Of a stretch of 64,000 nucleotides of DNA, positions 7,376 to 15,681 are shown one piece after another. Every line of letters starts with the position of its first letter. The stretch's first letter is position 1. The DNA comes from Anaerotruncus rubiinfantis. Its GTDB lineage: Bacteria > Bacillota > Clostridia > Oscillospirales > Ruminococcaceae. The stretch lies in assembly GCF_900078395.1 (NCBI RefSeq), contig NZ_FKLA01000006.1:1-64000 (forward strand). Direction: 5' to 3'. The position numbers and the translations under genes are program-made. The notes under the pieces were generated by a model that was given only the letters and a program-made list of their open reading frames with translations, was not told where the DNA came from and searched no databases.

Positions 7376-8658
7376 TTCCGATGCTGTTGATTGTTTTCCT
7401 GATTTTACTGCTTTTGGGTGTCCCTGTGGCTTTTTCACTTGGGATTCCGACGATTCTTTATTTCTTTCTGAATATCGGTACCATCCCGATCGAATTCATG
7501 CCTCACGCGATGACAAATCCGCTTTTCAACTATGTGCTGATCGCGCTGCCGGCTTTCCTGCTTTCCGGCCGGATGATGAACGGCACCGGAGTCACCAACC
7601 GCATTTTTAACCTGGCGCGCGCGCTGGTGGGACGTTTCCGCGGCGGACTTATCTATACCAACATCTTCGCAAGCATGATGTTCGCCTCGATGTCGGGCAC
7701 AGCGGTCGGGGATGCCGGCGGGCTCGGCCAGGTCGAAATGGAAATGATGGACCGCGCGGGATATAAAAAGGACGTAGCGGCAGGCGTTACTGCCGCTTCG
7801 AGCGTGTTGGGGCCGATCATCCCGCCGAGTGTCAACATGGTCATCCTCGGCGCGACTGCTTCGATCTCGATCGGCAAACTTTTTATGGGCGGGATCATCC
7901 CCGGGCTCCTGATGGCTGCCGCGCTGATGCTCAATGTTACCCTGCGCGCCCACTTCACCGAAGAGGGCCGTTCCTGGCCGGTCGACAAAGTGCCGGGAAA
8001 AGAGGTCTTAAACGCCTGCCTGCAGGGGATTTTGCCCATGCTCTGCCCGGTCATCATCATCGGCGGAATTTCGCTCGGCGTCGTCACGCCCACCGAGGCC
8101 GCCATCCTGGCGATCGACTACGCCATCCTGCTCGGACTTCTCTATCGGGAGATCTCCTTTAAAAGCGTTTGGGAAACCCTGGAGGCCACCGTTGCTTCGG
8201 CCGGCACCTTCATGTACATCATTGCGGTGGCTGGTTTTTACACCTGGATTCTGACCCGTGAAGGCCTGCCGCAGATGCTCACCGCTCTGCTTCAGCCGGT
8301 TGTCGGCTACAGCCAGACCGTGGGACTGCTCGTTATCGCCGCCTTCCTTCTGGTGGTAGGGTGTTTCCTCGACACCACGGCCGCCATCCTGATGGTCGCC
8401 CCCATCCTGATGCCAATCGTAAACTCTTTGCAGATCGATCCCATCTTATTCGGTATCATCATGGTGGTCGCTCTGATTATCGGCATCATCACGCCTCCGT
8501 TCGGCATCTGCCTGTTCGTGGTCTCCGATGTGGCCAAGCTCCCGGTGAGTGCCGTCACAAAGGAATCCCTGCGTTATCTGCCGGCCATGTTCATCACTCT
8601 GCTGCTGCTCATTTTCTTCCCGCAGCTGGTGACTTGGCTGCCGGGGCTGCTGGCTTGA
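7372..8658 (+). CDS. TRAP transporter large membrane subunit (DctM)
   Basis: A 428-residue polytopic protein with about 11-12 hydrophobic segments. It has the signature motifs of DctM: LSGRMMNGTGVTNRI, SMSGTAVGDAGGLG, GVTAASSVLGPIIPPSVNMVI and TPPFGICLFVVSDVAKLP. It forms the Na+-driven translocation path for the solute delivered by the binding protein encoded at 5722. It is the last transport gene before the regulator. Confidence 0.92.
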   Translation: MIPMLLIVFLILLLLGVPVAFSLGIPTILYFFLNIGTIPIEFMPHAMTNPLFNYVLIALPAFLLSGRMMNGTGVTNRIFNLARALVGRFRGGLIYTNIFASMMFASMSGTAVGDAGGLGQVEMEMMDRAGYKKDVAAGVTAASSVLGPIIPPSVNMVILGATASISIGKLFMGGIIPGLLMAAALMLNVTLRAHFTEEGRSWPVDKVPGKEVLNACLQGILPMLCPVIIIGGISLGVVTPTEAAILAIDYAILLGLLYREISFKSVWETLEATVASAGTFMYIIAVAGFYTWILTREGLPQMLTALLQPVVGYSQTVGLLVIAAFLLVVGCFLDTTAAILMVAPILMPIVNSLQIDPILFGIIMVVALIIGIITPPFGICLFVVSDVAKLPVSAVTKESLRYLPAMFITLLLLIFFPQLVTWLPGLLA

Positions 8659-8697
8659 CGGATATGATACGACAGCTTTTCTTCGGCAGAGAATTAT

Positions 8698-8728
8698 GCT
8701 ATAATAGCCGCGAAGCGGCTATTATAGC
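8698..8728. promoter_or_regulatory. Perfect 14-bp palindrome containing TATAAT
   Basis: GCTATAATAGCCGC (8698-8711), loop GAA, then its exact complement (8715-8728). Each arm contains TATAAT on one strand, so it may be an operator overlapping the regulator's promoter, or an RNA hairpin ending the transport operon. There is no T-run after it. It lies 108 bases before the GntR gene. Confidence 0.45.
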
Positions 8729-8836
8729 AGGCATGCGCAGGTTGCCTGCGCGGCTGCTGTGACGGGCGATTATTCCGCGCCGCAGATTGGGCGGCTGCGG
8801 GATGCTGTAAAAAATTACGGTAGAGGAATGCGATTT

Positions 8837-9613
8837 ATGAAAGTATCCGGCTCGATGGCGACTGACAAAGTGACCAATTATATCAGAGATTGTATCATGG
8901 CCGGGAAATGGCAGAGCGGGGACAAGCTGCCGACCGAACAGGAATTCTGCACACAGGTTGGCGTCAGCCGAAGCTGTGTCAGGGAAGCTATGAAAGTACT
9001 GGAGGCAAGCCACATTGTGGAGATCCGCCGCGGCGACGGGACCTATATTTCGGACCCGGATCAGATCTCTTTTATGGGCCCGCTGCTTTTCAAGATCATC
9101 CTGAAAAAGAACACCCTCCAGGAACTCTATGATTTCCGGGAATCCATCGAGATGGGGGTCATGCGGCTGGCCATCTGCAACGCAAACGCGGATGATTTCG
9201 CAAATCTGGAGTCCTGCAACCAAAAAATGCAGGATTTCATCGACCAGCGCAAATCCGACAGCTGGGAACTGTATCAGCTGGACCTGATGTTTCACAAACA
9301 TCTGGCGGAGGCGACGCACAACACCATCATGCGGGACGTGTACCAGTTTACATTTGATATCTTTGCCCCCTTCATCCTGCAAAACTATGAAAAGGGACAG
9401 AATGCCGAATCCGCCCTCGCGACCCATACGGAAATCTTGAACGCGCTGAAAAGCGGAGATTTTCTCCAGGTGGGTTATGCGATCCGCGCGTCGGTCGACC
9501 TCTGGAGCACCTGGATTGGGCAGGAAAACGCGCGGGATATCGTGCTGGCGGAGCTGTGGAAGACAAACCGGCCGGACCGCCAGCCAAAAAGCATTCCGGA
9601 AGAATCAGACTGA
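8837..9613 (+). CDS. GntR-family regulator with FCD ligand domain
   Basis: A 258-residue transcription factor. The ATG at 8837 is eight bases after AGAGGAA and is preferred to the upstream GTG at 8759. The N-terminal winged helix (about residues 10-75) includes SGDKLPTEQEFCTQVGVSRSCVREAMKVLEA and the wing IVEIRRGDGTYIS. The C-terminal all-helical FCD domain (about 95-235) has YDFRESIEMGV, an Asp-x3-His pair in LDLMFHKHL and a further His in THTEIL, which in this family bind a metal and an organic acid. It probably represses the operon starting at 1971 and responds to its substrate; the operator at 1913-1953 is a candidate. Confidence 0.85.
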   Translation: MKVSGSMATDKVTNYIRDCIMAGKWQSGDKLPTEQEFCTQVGVSRSCVREAMKVLEASHIVEIRRGDGTYISDPDQISFMGPLLFKIILKKNTLQELYDFRESIEMGVMRLAICNANADDFANLESCNQKMQDFIDQRKSDSWELYQLDLMFHKHLAEATHNTIMRDVYQFTFDIFAPFILQNYEKGQNAESALATHTEILNALKSGDFLQVGYAIRASVDLWSTWIGQENARDIVLAELWKTNRPDRQPKSIPEESD

Positions 9614-9626
9614 AAGAGGGATCTTC

Positions 9627-10589
9627 ATGAAAATCATCATTTTGGACGGCTATACAGAAAATCCCGGCGACCTTTCATGGGCGGGACTGGAAGCCTTTGG
9701 GGAGTTGACCGTCTATGACCGCACCCCCCTGGACGATGAACAGGCGGCGATCGCACGCATCGGGGACGCCGAGATTGTATTCACGAACAAAACCCCTATC
9801 ACCCGGACAGTCATCGACTCCTGTCCAAATTTGAAGTTTATCAGCGTGCTGGCGACCGGCTACAATGTCGTGGATTATCAGTATGCGCGGGAAAAGGGGA
9901 TTCCCGTCACCAATATCCCGGCCTACGGCACCGCGTCAGTGGGACAGTTCGCGATCGCGCTGCTTCTGGAAGTCTGCCACCACATCGGGCACCACAACAA
10001 GGCGGTGCACGAGGGCAGATGGGAGCATAACGACGACTGGTGCTTCTGGGATTACCCGCTGATCGAGCTTGCGGGCAAAACGATGGGGATCATCGGGTTT
10101 GGGCGGATCGGTCAGGCGACGGGACGGATCGCGAAGGCGCTGGGGATGAAGGTGATCGCGTACGATTCGTATCCGAATGAGAGCGGAAAAGCGCTGGCGG
10201 AATATGTGGATCTGGAAACGGTGCTGAAAACCTCGGATGTGATCGCGCTGCACTGCCCGCTGTTCCCGGAGACCGAAGGGATCATCAGCAGGGAAAACAT
10301 CGCGAAGATGAAGGATGGGGTGATCATCCTGAACAACTCGCGGGGTCCGCTCATCGTGGAGCAGGACTTGGCGGACGCGTTAAACAGCGGGAAGGTTTAC
10401 GCGGCGGGGCTGGATGTGGTATCGACCGAGCCGATCAAGGGGGACAACCCGCTTTTGGGGGCGAAGAACTGCATCATCACGCCGCACATCAGCTGGGCGC
10501 CCAAGGAGAGCCGCCAGCGCATCATGGACTGCGCAGCCGAGAACGTCAAGGCGTATCTCTCCGGCAATCCGGTCAACGTGGTCAACTGA
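9627..10589 (+). CDS. Glycerate dehydrogenase / hydroxypyruvate reductase type D-2-hydroxyacid dehydrogenase
   Basis: A 320-residue NAD-dependent enzyme. The N-terminus MKIIILDGYTENPGDLSW is typical of the glycerate dehydrogenase branch. The Rossmann motif is MGIIGFGRIGQATG (about 147-160). The catalytic trio is visible as Arg in NNSRG, Glu in STEPI and His in ITPHISWAPKESR. It reduces hydroxypyruvate, glyoxylate or a similar 2-oxo acid, or works in reverse. It begins 13 bases after the regulator and closes the operon. From about 10075 its codon use changes sharply to G-ending codons (GCG, GGG, ACG, AAG, GTG), unlike its first half and its neighbours. Confidence 0.85.
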   Translation: MKIIILDGYTENPGDLSWAGLEAFGELTVYDRTPLDDEQAAIARIGDAEIVFTNKTPITRTVIDSCPNLKFISVLATGYNVVDYQYAREKGIPVTNIPAYGTASVGQFAIALLLEVCHHIGHHNKAVHEGRWEHNDDWCFWDYPLIELAGKTMGIIGFGRIGQATGRIAKALGMKVIAYDSYPNESGKALAEYVDLETVLKTSDVIALHCPLFPETEGIISRENIAKMKDGVIILNNSRGPLIVEQDLADALNSGKVYAAGLDVVSTEPIKGDNPLLGAKNCIITPHISWAPKESRQRIMDCAAENVKAYLSGNPVNVVN

Positions 10590-10607
10590 CTTTTCCAAGC
10601 AAAATTA

Positions 10608-10655
10608 AAGCCGCCGCATGTTGATGCACACGCAATCAATATGCGGCGGCTTTTT
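10608..10655 (+). terminator. Rho-independent terminator
   Basis: The 12-bp stem AAGCCGCCGCAT (10608-10619) / ATGCGGCGGCTT (10641-10652) is followed by a short T-run. It ends the operon that began at 1971. Confidence 0.85.
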
Positions 10656-10688
10656 CGCCGGTATAATCAAACGAATGGGGGTTTTTTA

Positions 10689-11717
10689 TTGAAAACGAAA
10701 ATGTGGAAACCGGATGGTGTGGATTCGAAGATCCTCTCCGAAGCTGCCAAAGTGATCACAGGCGGCGGGCTGCTGGCCTTCCCCACCGAAACCGTGTATG
10801 GGCTTGGCGCAAATGGCCTGGATGAGACTGCGGTATGCCGGATTTTCGAGGCAAAAGGCCGACCACAGGACAATCCCCTGATCCTCCATGTCCCGGACGC
10901 CGCATGGCTCACCCGCTACTGCGAGGAGGTTCCGTCAAGCGCCTATCTTCTTGCCCGGCGATTCTGGCCCGGCCCGCTGACAATGATCCTGCGCCGGAAA
11001 GCCTGCATCCCGAACCGCACAACGGGCGGGCTCGATACGGTCGGTATGCGCTGCCCTGCGCATCCGCTTACGCTTGCACTTCTGCGGCTGGCGGATCTGC
11101 CGGTCGCGGGTCCATCCGCCAACCGTTCCGGCAGGCCCAGCTGCACCACAGCCGCTCATGTGTTGGAGGATATGGGCGGCCGGATTGAAGGGATTCTGGA
11201 CGGCGGGCCCTGTGAAGTCGGCGTGGAATCCACCATCCTTGACCTGACCTGCAATCCGCCGCGCCTGCTGCGGCCGGGTGGTCTGCCGCTTGAAGCGCTG
11301 CGCGAAGTACTTGGCGAAGTCGTCCTCGACCGGGCGGTCACCGCCCAGCTGAAGGACGGCGAACGGCCGCGCGCGCCGGGTATGAAGTATCGGCATTACG
11401 CGCCAAAAGCGCCAGTGACCGTCCTGACCGGCTCCGGAGCGAATACGGCGGACTATATCGCAGCACATATGAGCGGTGATTCCGGGATCGTCTGCTTTGA
11501 CGAATATGCATACCGGTTCGCGGGACATATAGTCCATTGTCTGGGGAGCGAAACGGACAAGCGCGAACAGGCAAGGCGCGTCTTTGACGCGCTGCGCGCC
11601 TTCGATCACACCTGCGTCCGCGAAATCTGGGCCCAATGCCCGGATGCGCAGGGTCTTGGTCTTGCAGTCGCAAACCGCCTGAAAAAAGCCGCCGGGTTCC
11701 GGGTGATCGCGCTGTAA
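10689..11717 (+). CDS. L-threonylcarbamoyladenylate synthase (Sua5/TsaC)
   Basis: About 342 residues. It makes threonylcarbamoyl-AMP from Thr, bicarbonate and ATP, the first step of tRNA t6A37 modification. The YrdC domain (about 15-205) shows GGLLAFPTETVYGLGANG, the KGRPQDNPL substrate motif, VAGPSANRSGRPS and a TGGLDTVGMRCP stretch. A second Sua5 domain follows (about 225-342, from PGMKYRHYAPKAPV), so this is the long Sua5 form rather than short TsaC. The start is uncertain: TTG at 10689 has GGGGG seven bases upstream, while ATG at 10701 lacks a clear site. It is a housekeeping gene between two catabolic regions. Confidence 0.88.
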   Translation: MKTKMWKPDGVDSKILSEAAKVITGGGLLAFPTETVYGLGANGLDETAVCRIFEAKGRPQDNPLILHVPDAAWLTRYCEEVPSSAYLLARRFWPGPLTMILRRKACIPNRTTGGLDTVGMRCPAHPLTLALLRLADLPVAGPSANRSGRPSCTTAAHVLEDMGGRIEGILDGGPCEVGVESTILDLTCNPPRLLRPGGLPLEALREVLGEVVLDRAVTAQLKDGERPRAPGMKYRHYAPKAPVTVLTGSGANTADYIAAHMSGDSGIVCFDEYAYRFAGHIVHCLGSETDKREQARRVFDALRAFDHTCVREIWAQCPDAQGLGLAVANRLKKAAGFRVIAL

Positions 11718-11789
11718 GCGATGAAAACCGGTTGACACGTGTAACCGGCCACAATGGGGTTTGCCTCTGCAGCGTTCCTTTTTGAGCAT

Positions 11790-11818
11790 TTTTTGCAATA
11801 GGCTGGGCAGGTTTTGCA
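11790..11818 (+). promoter_or_regulatory. Paired direct repeats, putative AraC-regulator site
   Basis: TTTTTGCA (11790-11797) recurs as GTTTTGCA (11811-11818) exactly 21 bases later, ending just before the -35 position of a TATAGT -10 (11843-11848). The same element with the same spacing lies in front of the TctCBA operon at 13899-13927, and 21-bp direct repeats are typical AraC-family sites. Confidence 0.55.
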
Positions 11819-11881
11819 CTGCGATGGAAGCGAAAAATCCGGTATAGTAAGGATGAATCCAAACCGGAAAGGAGCACAGGA

Positions 11882-12910
11882 ATGGAAAAGATCGGATATG
11901 CAGTACTGGGCTGCGGGTTTATCGGCAAACTGCACGCAGGAGTGATCTCCCGCCTGCCAAACGCATACCTGGCCGCTGTCTGCGATGTGAACAAGACAGC
12001 CGCGGCCGAAATGGGGGCGCAATACGGCTGCAAGGTGTATAACGATTACCGTGAACTTTTACGCGACGCCGCGGTCGACGCGGTCACTGTCTGCCTGCCG
12101 TCGGGAATGCACCGCGACGCGGTGATCGCCTGCGCCAGGGAAAAGAAGCACGTCCTTTGCGAAAAGCCCATCGATATCAGCGTGGAACATGCGCAGGAGA
12201 TGGTTGCGGCATGCCGGCAAAACGGCGTAACGTTCGGCGTGATCCTGCAGCACCGGTTCGACCGGCCGGTCCTCGCATTGCAGGAAGCGGTCCGGCAAGG
12301 GCTTATGGGACGGCTGCTCTGGGGCGCGTCCCGCACCATCTGGTACCGTGACGCGCAGTATTTCCAGAACCCCTACCGCGGCACCTGGCAGTATGACGGC
12401 GGCGGCGCGCTGATCAACCAGTCGATCCATTATATCGATCTCCTGCTCAATTTTTTTGGGCGGGTAAAAAGTGTGAGCGGCAAATGCCGCACCCTGCTGC
12501 ATCATGAAATCGAAGCTGAGGACGTCGGGGTTGCCAATCTGGAGTTCTCAAACGGCTGCCTTGCCACGGTGGAAGGTTCGACCGTCTGCTATCCTGGGCT
12601 GTACGCGGAGCTCTGCCTGTTCGGTGAAAAAGGCTCCGCAATTGTACGCAATGACCATCTCTTGTTTTACCAGCTGGAATCCGGAAAAAACGCCGCGCTC
12701 GACGCGGTTGTGGATGTGGCCCGCGCAAATGCGCAGCATCTCGACGCACGCATCAGCGATGAGTCCCATTACCGGCAGTATGAGGACTTCACCCAGGCGC
12801 TGCTGGAAGGCCGGCAGCCGGCGGTAACCGGCGCGGACGCCTTGCATGGGCTTTCGGTCATCAAAGCGATCTATACCTCTTCCGACCAAAAGCGCGAGAT
12901 CTACCTTTAA
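11882..12910 (+). CDS. Gfo/Idh/MocA family oxidoreductase
   Basis: A 342-residue NAD(P)-dependent dehydrogenase of the glucose-fructose oxidoreductase/inositol dehydrogenase family. The N-terminal Rossmann fold has VLGCGFIGKLHAGVI (about 8-22) and an acidic CDVN after strand two. The family motif CEKPIDIS (about 95) supplies the catalytic Lys. GGGALINQSIHYIDLL (about 175) supplies the substrate-site His. The substrate is likely a cyclic polyol, sugar or sugar acid but cannot be named. GGAAAGGAG precedes the ATG. It is monocistronic, with an AraC-type repeat pair upstream that ties it to the transporter operon at 14021. Confidence 0.85.
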   Translation: MEKIGYAVLGCGFIGKLHAGVISRLPNAYLAAVCDVNKTAAAEMGAQYGCKVYNDYRELLRDAAVDAVTVCLPSGMHRDAVIACAREKKHVLCEKPIDISVEHAQEMVAACRQNGVTFGVILQHRFDRPVLALQEAVRQGLMGRLLWGASRTIWYRDAQYFQNPYRGTWQYDGGGALINQSIHYIDLLLNFFGRVKSVSGKCRTLLHHEIEAEDVGVANLEFSNGCLATVEGSTVCYPGLYAELCLFGEKGSAIVRNDHLLFYQLESGKNAALDAVVDVARANAQHLDARISDESHYRQYEDFTQALLEGRQPAVTGADALHGLSVIKAIYTSSDQKREIYL

Positions 12911-12928
12911 TCCCACATCATTATAAAT

Positions 12929-12968
12929 GCCGCCCAGGAATCGGATATCAATTCGATTCCTGGGCGGC
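12929..12968. terminator. Convergent hairpin between the oxidoreductase and AraC genes
   Basis: A perfect 15-bp stem (12929-12943 with 12954-12968). Its right half overlaps the last codons of the AraC gene. T-runs are poor on both sides, so termination is likely but not certain. Confidence 0.6.
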
Positions 12969-13829
12969 GAGATATTCCGCGTACTGTTTCGGGGAGTAGC
13001 CAAACTGCTTCTTAAACGCCCGCAGAAAACTGGTGTAGTCTCCAAATCCACAGTACAGATAGACCGACGCGACCGGCACCCCTTCCATAATCAGGTTGCT
13101 TGCGCCCACCAAGCGCTTCTGGATGATGTACTGATACACCGAAGTCCCTGTCATTTCCTTGAAAAAACGCATGAAATAATATTTGCTCAGATACACATGT
13201 TCCGCCAGTTCCGCCACAGAGATATGCCGTTCCAGATTCTCTTCGATGTAGTGGTTGACAATCTCGATCATCTGCCGTTTTTTGACCGGGTCGCTCATAT
13301 ACTGCGGGGCATTTTCTTCACAGTTGCGGCGGAAAAGCACCATCAGTTCGGTCAGATATGCTTTATAAAGCACGCCGCTGCCAAAATTGTCCTGTCCCCG
13401 GTCCTGTTCCGCAATCAGCCGGCTGAGGAGCAGCCGGATATTGTTCTGCGTTTCAAGGGAAAAACGGTAGACCCCGAAACGCTGCCATTTGAAACAGGCG
13501 GCCAGATCATCTTCTTCATCGGAGAGCTGGCAGAGCATTTTTTCCGAAATCCGCAGCACGATTCGCTCATAGGTCACCTGCTGTCCGGAGAACAGGGGGC
13601 GGTGCGGCTGGTTGATTCCAAAGAGCAGGATATCCCCGGGTTTTACCGCAAAGATCGTATTCCCGATCTGATAGCTGAGGCTTCCGGAAATCAAAAAATA
13701 CAGTTCATAAAAATTGTGGCTGTGCAGCGGCGCATAGTAATCCCAGCCGTCCAGATAATGAAAAATCTGATAATCACGGTCCATATTCGGAACGCCATGC
13801 AGCGTTTGCCTCTGGGTTTTTTCTTTCAA
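12948..13829 (-). CDS. AraC-family transcriptional regulator
   Basis: A 293-residue regulator starting from a TTG nine bases behind AAGGAG; the frame is open further upstream without a ribosome site. The N-terminal cupin-like sensor (about residues 15-150) has LHSHNFYELYFLISGSLSYQIG and VKPGDILLFGINQPHRP. Two helix-turn-helix motifs form the C-terminus (about 190-290): ERHISVAELAEHVYLSKYYFMRFFKEMTG and VPVASVYLYCGFGDYTSFLRAFKKQFGYSPKQYAEY. It is divergent from the TctCBA operon. Paired direct repeats in the shared region and before the gene at 11882 suggest it activates both in response to the imported compound. Confidence 0.88.
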   Translation of the reverse strand: MKEKTQRQTLHGVPNMDRDYQIFHYLDGWDYYAPLHSHNFYELYFLISGSLSYQIGNTIFAVKPGDILLFGINQPHRPLFSGQQVTYERIVLRISEKMLCQLSDEEDDLAACFKWQRFGVYRFSLETQNNIRLLLSRLIAEQDRGQDNFGSGVLYKAYLTELMVLFRRNCEENAPQYMSDPVKKRQMIEIVNHYIEENLERHISVAELAEHVYLSKYYFMRFFKEMTGTSVYQYIIQKRLVGASNLIMEGVPVASVYLYCGFGDYTSFLRAFKKQFGYSPKQYAEYLAAQESN

Positions 13830-13898
13830 ATGTGCGCACTCCTTTTTGCCGGGACAAGCCCTTTCAAAATATACGCCTATTATAATCGACAAGAGCAC

Positions 13899-13927
13899 TT
13901 TTTGCAACATGCACAGCATTTTTTGCA
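13899..13927 (+). promoter_or_regulatory. Paired direct repeats, putative AraC-regulator site
   Basis: TTTTTGCA at 13899-13906 and again at 13920-13927, 21 bases apart, within GCACTTTTTGCA and AGCATTTTTTGCA contexts. A -10-like CATAAT lies at 13955-13960, about the same distance downstream as in the copy at 11790-11818. Confidence 0.6.
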
Positions 13928-13934
13928 CTTACTT

Positions 13935-13949
13935 TTCACATTTTGTGAA
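13935..13949. promoter_or_regulatory. Small palindrome in the AraC-TctC gap
   Basis: TTCACA-TTT-TGTGAA is a perfect 15-base palindrome located at the expected -35 of the TctC promoter. It could be a second regulator's site (a CRP-like half-site is conceivable), but no binder is known. Confidence 0.35.
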
Positions 13950-14020
13950 TGTACCATAATATTAGCGAGGGGAAATTCCCACTCGCAAAAAGAAGCAGAC
14001 TTGAATAAGGAGGATGGAAA

Positions 14021-15094
14021 ATGAAAAGAACCCTTTCTCTCGTATTAGCAATCGCATTGATATGCCTGTCCGGCTGCGGCCAGTCCGCCGCGCCGCAATC
14101 CAGCGCAGCGCCTGCCCAGTCCGCGGCGCCCGCCGCATCCAGCGAACCCGCCGCACCTTCCAGTGAGGCGCCCGCTGAGGACCCCGCTGCGGATTTCCCG
14201 GCAAAACCGGTTGAAGCCACTGTCCAGTGGGCGGCCGGAGGCGGCGGTGACCTCGTGTTCCGCGCGCTGGCCGACGTCTTCGCCGACCACGCGAACGGAC
14301 AGCCGATGGTCATCAAAAATGTCGAAGGCGCTTCCGGCGTCACCGGCAGCACCGAGTTCATGGACGCTGAAGCGGATGGTTACAAGGTGATGCATGTCAA
14401 CACCGCCCACGTTTCAAAAATCCACATGAGCGAAGTCCCCTACGACATCACTTCCTTTGAGCCGGTGATCCAGATCGTGGAAAGCTACAACTACCTGCTG
14501 GTGAACGCCGACGCGAAATGGAACACTCTGGATGAATTCATCGCGGACGCAAAAGCGGCTCCCGGCACGATTTCGATCGGCAACGCGGGCGTTGGCGGCG
14601 GAAACCATCTGGCTGCCCTGCTCTTCGAGCAGGCGGTTGACGCGGAATTCTCGCACATCTCCTACAGCGGCGGCGGCCCGACCGTCACCGGCCTGCTCAG
14701 CGGAGAGGTTGACGCGGCCATGTGCAACGCCCCGGAGGGCATGACCAACGTGGACGCCGGACAGCTCAAAATCCTGGGCAACTTCGGTTCCAAACGGTTT
14801 GAGAAATATCCGGACGTCCCCACCGCGCAGGAGAGCGGACTTGACCTCACCATCGAACAGTGGCGCGGCGTGGTCGTTCCGAAGGGAACCCCGCCAGAGC
14901 TCATTGCAAAGCTGCATGACATCATCAAGGAATGTGTGGAAGATGAACGTTATGTTGAAAAGATGAAGAGCATGGACGCTGTCCCGGCGTATAAGAACAC
15001 CGCCGATTTCAAGGCGTTTATGGAATCGGAAAACAAACGCTTTGAGGAACTGATCAAGTCCAAGGGCCTCGGCGACCGCTACAAGGCCAGTTAA
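14021..15094 (+). CDS. Tripartite tricarboxylate transporter binding protein (TctC/Bug family)
   Basis: A 357-residue lipoprotein substrate receptor. The signal peptide MKRTLSLVLAIALICLSGC ends in a lipobox with Cys 19, followed by an Ala/Ser/Pro-rich linker to about residue 60. The mature domain shows the Bug features FPAKPVEATVQWAAGGGGD at its start, GASGVTGSTEFMDAEADGY, GNAGVGGGNHLAALLFEQ and the GEVDAAMCNAPEG loop. Bug proteins bind carboxylates such as citrate or aromatic acids. AAGGAGGA precedes the ATG. It is the first gene of an operon with TctB and TctA. Confidence 0.92.
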   Translation: MKRTLSLVLAIALICLSGCGQSAAPQSSAAPAQSAAPAASSEPAAPSSEAPAEDPAADFPAKPVEATVQWAAGGGGDLVFRALADVFADHANGQPMVIKNVEGASGVTGSTEFMDAEADGYKVMHVNTAHVSKIHMSEVPYDITSFEPVIQIVESYNYLLVNADAKWNTLDEFIADAKAAPGTISIGNAGVGGGNHLAALLFEQAVDAEFSHISYSGGGPTVTGLLSGEVDAAMCNAPEGMTNVDAGQLKILGNFGSKRFEKYPDVPTAQESGLDLTIEQWRGVVVPKGTPPELIAKLHDIIKECVEDERYVEKMKSMDAVPAYKNTADFKAFMESENKRFEELIKSKGLGDRYKAS

Positions 15095-15135
15095 CTGACA
15101 AAAGCGGTTGCTGCGACGCTCCAAACGACAGTCGC

Positions 15136-15164
15136 CGGCCGTACAGGGACCTCCTGTGCGGCCG
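15136..15164 (+). other. Intergenic hairpin between tctC and tctB
   Basis: CGGCCGTACAGG (15136-15147) pairs with CCTGTGCGGCCG (15153-15164) with one G-U pair and is followed by ATTTTTAT. It resembles a leaky terminator that would make the binding protein more abundant than the membrane subunits. Confidence 0.65.
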
Positions 15165-15213
15165 ATTTTTATCGCAGGGGCCTGTCACGAGGCCCTGATT
15201 GGGGGAATTATCT

Positions 15214-15669
15214 GTGAAAGACACCAGGATCTCTGATCTGTTAGCCGCGATCGGAACCCTTATACTTGGAATCGGAGCGTTCGTACTTTCGTCGTCGCTC
15301 CCCACCGCAAAAATTGGTCTGGGTTCGGGCGGCTTCCCGCGGGTGATCGGTTTCTGCCTGATATTGCTGGGCGCCATCCAGATGGTGTTCACCTGCATGA
15401 AAGGATTCCGGAATGTCCAGGTACAGCTCGACTGGGCAACAATCCGGCCGATCGCGGCCACCGCCGCAATCGCGTTTCTTTATGTCGGGCTTCTGCGGCA
15501 GGCTGGTTTCCTGCTGCTCACGCCGCTGCTGCTGTTTTCCGTAATGATGCTGTTCGGTTACCGCAAATATCTTTCCGCCGCCATCATCAGTATCGTTACC
15601 AGCGTGGTGATCTATGTCCTTTTCTCAAAAGTCTTTATGATCTTCCTGCCGGAATGCCGGTGGTTTTAA
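15214..15669 (+). CDS. Tripartite tricarboxylate transporter small membrane protein (TctB)
   Basis: A 151-residue membrane protein with four hydrophobic segments (about 10-28, 38-58, 78-108, 120-142). It shows the TctB hallmark of a short first loop with SLPTAKIGLGSGGFPRVIG, the Gly-Phe-Pro motif before helix two. The GTG at 15214 sits just behind GGGGGAA; a TTG at 15199 in the same frame is less likely. It forms the transport core with TctA. Confidence 0.82.
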   Translation: MKDTRISDLLAAIGTLILGIGAFVLSSSLPTAKIGLGSGGFPRVIGFCLILLGAIQMVFTCMKGFRNVQVQLDWATIRPIAATAAIAFLYVGLLRQAGFLLLTPLLLFSVMMLFGYRKYLSAAIISIVTSVVIYVLFSKVFMIFLPECRWF

Positions 15670-15681
15670 GGGGGGCAATGC

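Noticed and set aside
12927..14024. A 365-codon open frame on the plus strand
   Set aside because: It is antisense to the AraC regulator, which has both helix-turn-helix motifs, and it overlaps the tctC control region.
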